From NCBI GenBank assembly GCA_944392515.1, contig CALXWV010000005.1, forward strand, positions 1 through 48,440: 48,440 nucleotides of DNA, given 5' to 3'. The notes below the pieces were generated by a model that was not told where the DNA came from, made no database searches, and saw only the letters and a program-made list of their open reading frames with translations. Of the stretch, positions 44,453-48,440 are shown in pieces. A program made the translations under genes and the position numbers. The stretch comes from an uncultured Clostridia bacterium (GTDB lineage Bacteria > Bacillota > Clostridia > TANB77 > CAG-508). The first letter of the stretch is position 1; every line of letters starts with the position of its first letter.

Positions 44453-45925
44453 ATGGAGAGTATTACAAATCTTACGGTACATGAGTTAGTAGAAAAATTA
44501 AAAAATAATGAACTAACATCAGAAGAAATAACAAAAGCTTACATAGATAGAATAAATGAAAAAGAAAAGGATGTAGATGCTTTTGTAACACTTACAACTG
44601 ATGAGGCATTAAATGAGTCTAAAAAAATAGATGAAGAAAGAAAAGAAAACAAAGAACTATCTGAGTATGCTGGAATTCCAATAGGAATTAAGGACAACCT
44701 ATGCACAAAAGGTGTGAAAACAACTTGTAGTTCAAAAATGCTTGAAAATTTTGTATCACCATATGATGCAACTGTTGTAGAAAAACTAAACAAAGAAGGA
44801 ATAATAAGCCTTGGAAAATTAAATATGGATGAATTTGCAATGGGAAGTTCAACAGAAAATTCAGCAATAAAGATCACTCATAATCCATGGGATTTATCTA
44901 GAGTCCCTGGTGGTTCATCAGGTGGTAGTGCAGCTGCAGTAGCAGGAAATTTTGTTCCTTGGGCACTTGGAAGTGATACAGGTGGATCAATTCGTGAACC
45001 TGCTGCATTTTGTGGTGTTGTAGGATTAAAGCCAACTTATGGACTAGTATCAAGATATGGACTAGTTGCATTTGCTTCATCTTTAGACCAAGTAGGACCA
45101 ATAACTAAAGATGTAAAAGATAGTGCAATGCTTTTAAATATAATATCAGGACATGATGAAAAAGACAGCACATCATATGATGTTGAGAAAAAAGATTATT
45201 TACAAAATCTAGAAAAAGATTTAACTGGAATAAAAATTGGTGTACCTAAAGAATTCTTTGGAGAAGGAATAAATAAAGAGGTAAAAGAACAGTTAGAAAA
45301 AGCAATAGAAACATATAAAAAGCTAGGAGCTACAGTAGAAGAAACTTCACTTGATGTAGCAAAAGCCTCACTTGCAGCTTATTATATTATTGCCTGTGCG
45401 GAAGCAAGTTCAAATTTAGGCCGATTTGATGGAATAAGATATGGATATAGAGCAAAAGACTTTAATTCATTAAAAGAGTTATATGTAAATTCAAGAACTG
45501 AAGGCTTCGGTGATGAAGTAAAAAGAAGAATAATACTTGGAACTTATGTGTTATCTTCAGGATACTATGATGCATATTATAAAAAAGCTCAAAAAGTAAG
45601 AACATATGTAAAAAATGAATTTAATAAAGCATTTAGTAAATATGATGTATTACTTACTCCAGTATCTCCATCAACAGCTTTTAAAATAGGAGAAAAATGC
45701 AATAATCCACTAGAAATGTACTTAGCAGATATATGTACTGTATCTATAAATATTGCAAGTGTTCCTGCAATATCACTTCCATGTGGAGTAGATAGTAATG
45801 GAATGCCAGTAGGAATGCAATTAATAGGAAATAGATTTGAAGAAGAAAAGATACTAAATGTTGCATATAAATTTGAACAAGAAATCAAGTTTAGAGAAAA
45901 TCATAAACCAACTTTTAAAAAATAA
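44453..45925 (+). CDS. gatA: Asp-tRNA(Asn)/Glu-tRNA(Gln) amidotransferase subunit A
   Basis: A 490-residue amidase-signature enzyme that releases ammonia from glutamine for the GatB kinase/transamidase. The Ser-cisSer-Lys triad is visible: Lys in [14 protein letters not shown], the cis-Ser in [13 protein letters not shown], and the nucleophile in [15 protein letters not shown]. The C-terminal [13 protein letters not shown] is also typical. Length is normal. ATG follows GGAAGCAGAGG. gatB follows after a 49-base AT-rich gap. Confidence 0.97.
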   Translation: MESITNLTVHELVEKLKNNELTSEEITKAYIDRINEKEKDVDAFVTLTTDEALNESKKIDEERKENKELSEYAGIPIGIKDNLCTKGVKTTCSSKMLENFVSPYDATVVEKLNKEGIISLGKLNMDEFAMGSSTENSAIKITHNPWDLSRVPGGSSGGSAAAVAGNFVPWALGSDTGGSIREPAAFCGVVGLKPTYGLVSRYGLVAFASSLDQVGPITKDVKDSAMLLNIISGHDEKDSTSYDVEKKDYLQNLEKDLTGIKIGVPKEFFGEGINKEVKEQLEKAIETYKKLGATVEETSLDVAKASLAAYYIIACAEASSNLGRFDGIRYGYRAKDFNSLKELYVNSRTEGFGDEVKRRIILGTYVLSSGYYDAYYKKAQKVRTYVKNEFNKAFSKYDVLLTPVSPSTAFKIGEKCNNPLEMYLADICTVSINIASVPAISLPCGVDSNGMPVGMQLIGNRFEEEKILNVAYKFEQEIKFRENHKPTFKK

Positions 45926-45974
45926 TATAGTAATATTAATAAGTTAATTTAATATTAGACAAGGAGATAGTATA

Positions 45975-47414
45975 ATGGCAAATAATGATTATGAACTAAT
46001 TGTTGGATTAGAAGTTCACGCAGAATTATCAACAAAAACAAAAATATTTTGTTCATGTCCAACAGAATTTGGAGCAGAACCAAATACTCATATATGTCCT
46101 GTATGTATGGCACTTCCAGGAGCACTACCAGTACTTAATGAAAAAGTAGTGGAATATGCAGTAAAAGCTGGACTAGCAACAAATTGTGAAATTTCAAAAG
46201 ATAGTAAAAATGATAGAAAAAATTATTTCTATCCAGATTTACCTAAATCTTATCAGATATCACAATTCGATAAACCACTTTGCAATCATGGATATATTGA
46301 AATAGAAGATGATTTTGGCAATCCTAAAAAAATAAGAATACTTAGAATACATATAGAAGAAGATGCAGGAAAACTAAATCATAATGAATTTGGTTCAGGA
46401 AGTTTAGTGGATTTAAATAGAGCAGGTGTACCATTAATTGAAATAGTATCAGAACCAGATTTAAGATCAACTGGAGAAGTAGATAGATATTTAAAAAAAT
46501 TAAAATCAATTCTTCAATATATAGAAGTTTCAGATTGTAAGATGCAAGAAGGTTCATTAAGAGCGGATGTCAATGTATCTGTACATAAATTAACTGAGCC
46601 TTTTGGAACTCGTACTGAAATGAAAAACATGAACTCTTTTAAATCAATTTCAAGAGCAATTGAATATGAAAAAGAAAGACAAATATATGAACTAGAGCAT
46701 GGAAATAAAATAGAGCAAGAAACATTAAGATGGGATGATTTAGAAGGAAGAACATTCCCTATGAGAAATAAGGAAGATTCTCAAGATTATAGATATTTCC
46801 CAGAACCTGATTTAGTTGCAATAAAACTTTCAGATGAATATATTGAAAATATTAGGAAAGAACTTCCAGAAATGCCAGAATCAAGAAAAGAAAGATATAT
46901 GAATAAATATGGTCTTTCTGAGAAAGATAGTAATAGTATAACTTCATCAAAATATTTATCAGACTTTTTCGAAAAAGCAGGTGAAATTTCTAAAAATTAT
47001 AAAGCAGTATGTAACTGGCTTAATTCAGATGTAGCAAGAATACTAAATGAAAAGGAATTAGAGCCAGAAGATATACCTTTTACTGCAGAAGAATTAGCAG
47101 AAATGGTAACATTAATAGATAAAGGAACAATAAGCTCAAGTATAGGTAAAAAAGTCTTAGATGAATTATTTGAAAATCCAAAAGCTCCAAGTAAAATAAT
47201 TGAAGAAAAAGGATGGATTCAAATATCTGATGAAAATGCTATAAAAGAAGTTGTCTTAAAAGTTTTATCAGAAAATGAGCAATCAGTAAAAGATTTTAAA
47301 GCAGGAAAAGATAGAGCACTTGGATTCTTAGTAGGACAAGCAATGAAACAAACAAAAGGAAAAGCAAATCCTAAAATGCTTAATGAAATGTTCTTAGAAG
47401 AATTAAAAAAATAA
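45975..47414 (+). CDS. gatB: Asp-tRNA(Asn)/Glu-tRNA(Gln) amidotransferase subunit B
   Basis: A 479-residue subunit that activates the tRNA-bound Glu or Asp with ATP and transfers ammonia. The cradle domain begins ELIVGLEVHAELSTKTKIFC, with CPVCMALPGALPVLNE. KNYFYPDLPKSYQISQFDKP, EEDAGKLNHNE and GVPLIEIVSEPDLRS are family blocks. The C-terminal helical YqeY-like tail (about 410-479) that contacts the tRNA is complete (DFKAGKDRALGFLVGQAMK). The presence of GatCAB implies indirect synthesis of Gln-tRNA and/or Asn-tRNA in this organism. Confidence 0.97.
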   Translation: MANNDYELIVGLEVHAELSTKTKIFCSCPTEFGAEPNTHICPVCMALPGALPVLNEKVVEYAVKAGLATNCEISKDSKNDRKNYFYPDLPKSYQISQFDKPLCNHGYIEIEDDFGNPKKIRILRIHIEEDAGKLNHNEFGSGSLVDLNRAGVPLIEIVSEPDLRSTGEVDRYLKKLKSILQYIEVSDCKMQEGSLRADVNVSVHKLTEPFGTRTEMKNMNSFKSISRAIEYEKERQIYELEHGNKIEQETLRWDDLEGRTFPMRNKEDSQDYRYFPEPDLVAIKLSDEYIENIRKELPEMPESRKERYMNKYGLSEKDSNSITSSKYLSDFFEKAGEISKNYKAVCNWLNSDVARILNEKELEPEDIPFTAEELAEMVTLIDKGTISSSIGKKVLDELFENPKAPSKIIEEKGWIQISDENAIKEVVLKVLSENEQSVKDFKAGKDRALGFLVGQAMKQTKGKANPKMLNEMFLEELKK

Positions 47415-47457
47415 AAAAATCCATAAATTACCAGTTTAAAAACAAAATAAATGAGCA

Positions 47458-47486
47458 TCATATATATTGAAAAGGAAAACATACTT
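47458..47486 (+). promoter_or_regulatory. possible sigma-G promoter of the spore protein gene
   Basis: TCATA (47458-47462), 17 bases, then CATACTT (47480-47486). This is similar to the forespore sigma-G pattern (GMATA and CATnMTA) and lies about 30 bases before the start codon. The match is partial. Confidence 0.3.
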
Positions 47487-47516
47487 TTCAACAAAAACTT
47501 TTAGGAGGTGAACGTA

Positions 47517-47723
47517 ATGGCAAATTCATCAAGCAACAGCAATTACAAAGCAGTTCCAGAAGCAACAGATGCTCTTAACAAATTCAAATATGAAGTAGCT
47601 AACGAAGTTGGTGTTTCATTAAAAGATGGTTATAATGGAAATATATCTGCAAGAGACGCTGGTAAAATAGGCGGAAACATGGTTAAGAAATTAATTCAAC
47701 AAGCTGAATCTCAATTAAGATAG
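47517..47723 (+). CDS. alpha/beta-type small acid-soluble spore protein
   Basis: A 68-residue protein. The pattern LNKFKYEVANEVGVSLKDGY followed by GNISARDAGKIGGNMVKKLI matches both conserved helices of alpha/beta SASPs, which coat DNA in the dormant spore and protect it from UV and heat. The Glu-Val between helix 1 residues (YEVANEVGV) is where the germination protease GPR cuts. TAGGAGGTGA precedes the ATG at 47517; a GTG nine bases earlier lies inside that site and is not the start. Expression should be forespore-specific. This gene shows that the organism can form endospores. Confidence 0.95.
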   Translation: MANSSSNSNYKAVPEATDALNKFKYEVANEVGVSLKDGYNGNISARDAGKIGGNMVKKLIQQAESQLR

Positions 47724-47769
47724 TTTAGTTAAACTTAACTTTGTGAATGAAAAATATTTAATAATAAAA

Positions 47770-47802
47770 AAGAAGGTACTAATTACATATTAGTATCTTC
47801 TT
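47770..47802. terminator. shared terminator between the spore protein gene and the toxin gene
   Basis: AAGAAGGTACTAAT (47770-47783) pairs with ATTAGTATCTTCTT (47789-47802) with one G-T position. On the minus strand it ends in a T-run, and the stem contains the toxin stop codon (47779-47781). It lies between two convergent genes. Confidence 0.75.
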
Positions 47803-48249
47803 CATTTCTATAATATCATAAAACGGAATAATAATACCTTTTTTAGCTAATTTTATAACATTCATAGATGTTTCTATTATTTCGTTTTTTAAACTTTCTG
47901 TTATTTCTACATCTTGTTTTCTACTTTGATATTTACTTTCTATGTATTCTTCTGTTGTTGGAAATATGTTTTGAATTAAAAATGCTTTTTCTTTTCCTAA
48001 AACTTTACCAAAAACAAAGTTATAAACTTTTTTTCTAGTTTTCTTTTTATTCTCATATATAGCTTTATACTTCTCGACTTTACTAGATATTGGAACAAAC
48101 CATACTATTTGCTCATCTTCTAAATCGTTAAAACAAAAATAACATGGTCTTTTATTTCCATTTTCCTTATTTTGCATTAATTTATAATCTTTAAATAAAT
48201 CAAAAAAATTATCTTTTATAAAATAAAATTTTCCATTTTCTACTTTCAT
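47779..48249 (-). CDS. cptN: type III toxin-antitoxin endoribonuclease toxin, CptN-like
   Basis: A 156-residue soluble protein. The frame extends to 48321, but the ATG at 48249 has GAGG 7 bases upstream, and the longer reading would run through the terminator and antitoxin repeats. The sequence pattern GKFYFIKDNFF, GNKRPCYFCF, WFVPISSKVEKYKAIY, FGKVLGKEKAFLIQNIFP and ending KKGIIIPFYDIIEMKKI is that of CptN toxins of the ToxN/AbiQ superfamily, as I recall it. These are sequence-specific RNases that cut their own repeat RNA and, when free, cellular mRNA; several members abort phage infection. The upstream repeat RNA and hairpin terminator support this. Catalytic residues were not assigned. Confidence 0.85.
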   Translation of the reverse strand: MKVENGKFYFIKDNFFDLFKDYKLMQNKENGNKRPCYFCFNDLEDEQIVWFVPISSKVEKYKAIYENKKKTRKKVYNFVFGKVLGKEKAFLIQNIFPTTEEYIESKYQSRKQDVEITESLKNEIIETSMNVIKLAKKGIIIPFYDIIEMKKILICN

Positions 48250-48267
48250 TAATACCTCATTTCTAGC

Positions 48268-48295
48268 AAAAAATCTACCTTTTAAAGGTAGATTT
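48268..48295 (-). terminator. leaky terminator between antitoxin repeats and toxin
   Basis: AAATCTACCTTT (48271-48282) and AAAGGTAGATTT (48284-48295) form a perfect stem. On the minus strand it runs into six T and lies 19 bases before the toxin ATG. In type III systems this terminator keeps antitoxin RNA in excess over toxin mRNA. Confidence 0.85.
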
Positions 48296-48404
48296 CTTGC
48301 TACATTTGTCCACCTACGCATTTATTTGTCGCAAGTAGGGTTGCGAGTAACATTTGCTCACCTGTGCATTTATATCTCGCCAACAGGGTGGCGGTTAACA
48401 TTTG
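48296..48404 (-). ncRNA. cptI: type III antitoxin RNA, CptI-like, two 48-nt pseudoknot repeats and a partial third
   Basis: The marker CAAATG (minus strand) recurs at 48404, 48356 and 48308, exactly 48 bases apart, giving two full units and a short third. Unit 1: CGCCA, loop CCCTGT, TGGCG, A-rich linker, ACAGG. Unit 2: CGCAA, loop CCCTAC, TTGCG, A-rich linker, GTAGG. In each the loop pairs with the downstream five bases, making an H-type pseudoknot. One stem pair and two loop pairs change together between the units. The family's toxin cuts the repeat transcript into single units that bind and silence it. The promoter probably lies partly beyond the right edge. Confidence 0.85.
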
Positions 48405-48412
48405 ATTTGAAC

Positions 48413-48431
48413 AAGATACATTGTGTATCTT
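48413..48431. promoter_or_regulatory. inverted repeat upstream of the antitoxin RNA
   Basis: AAGATACA (48413-48420), TTG, TGTATCTT (48424-48431): perfect 8-bp arms just upstream of the first repeat. It could be an operator or the 5' hairpin of the antitoxin transcript. The promoter elements are cut by the window edge. Confidence 0.4.
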
Positions 48432-48440
48432 TATTATTAT

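Noticed and set aside
48250..48321. Extended toxin reading frame up to 48321
   Set aside because: It would translate through the terminator hairpin and the end of the RNA repeats; an SD and ATG at 48249 fit the toxin family length.
48303..48404. CRISPR array
   Set aside because: Three CAAATG marks at a 48-base period looked array-like, but the repeats are contiguous variants with no constant repeat/unique spacer division and no cas genes.

Overview
The window reads as a chromosomal segment of an AT-rich, endospore-forming member of the Clostridia, probably an uncultured gut-type lineage. Evidence for this: very low GC throughout; Clostridia-like promoters and strong Shine-Dalgarno sites; an alpha/beta-type small acid-soluble spore protein at 47.5 kb; a MurE with the DNPR signature of meso-diaminopimelate addition; a GatCAB amidotransferase set; and the standard code with TGA as stop. 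Almost everything is on the + strand. The exceptions are two tRNAs, one decayed small gene and the toxin-antitoxin locus at the right edge.

Region 1 (1-11.7 kb) is a run of membrane and exported proteins that looks like the channel and cell-wall part of a Gram-positive type IV secretion-like machine. It holds an NlpC/P60 hydrolase, two paralogous polytopic VirB6/TrbL-like proteins, a large single-pass protein with a degenerate M23-like domain, a 45-residue membrane peptide and two membrane-anchored NTF2/VirB8-like proteins. No VirB4/VirD4 ATPase, relaxase or integrase lies inside the window. A penicillin-binding D,D-carboxypeptidase follows (11.9-13.1 kb). Next comes a frameshifted gene with an HGT motif, and then three tRNAs: Cys and Gly-GCC leftward, Gly-CCC rightward.

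Region 2 (14.9-26.2 kb) is a surface-adhesion locus. Two giant paralogous adhesins each begin with a predicted thioester domain (Cys and Gln both present), continue in DUF11-like repeats and end in a transmembrane helix without LPXTG. The second has four extra CnaB-like domains. They are followed by a membrane protein with Ig-like repeats and a GGDEF-type protein with a pseudo-receiver domain.

Region 3 (26.2-40.9 kb) is a rearranged dcw (division and cell wall) cluster: mraZ, rsmH, ftsL, ftsI, then murE, mraY, ftsW, murG. The mraZ promoter carries four AAGTG boxes at exactly 10-bp spacing (MraZ operator) and two tandem DnaA boxes upstream. Between ftsI and murE sit two decayed gene remnants, a three-gene glycan cassette (two glycosyltransferases and a pyruvyltransferase-like protein) and an orphan AgrC-like histidine kinase. 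murF, murD and ftsQAZ are absent here.

Region 4 (40.9-47.7 kb) is housekeeping: topA, a pilin-like small protein, gatC, a nucleoside-kinase-like gene, gatA, gatB and a spore protein. Large imperfect palindromes sharing a GGGAC core sit at three intergenic points (18.8, 39.7 and 40.9 kb). A 31-nt leader motif occurs in front of two unrelated genes (251 and 43787).

Region 5 (47.7-48.4 kb, minus strand) is the most striking: a type III toxin-antitoxin locus of the CptIN kind. Two 48-nt RNA repeats, each able to form an H-type pseudoknot with compensatory changes between the copies, are followed by a hairpin terminator and a CptN-like endoribonuclease gene.
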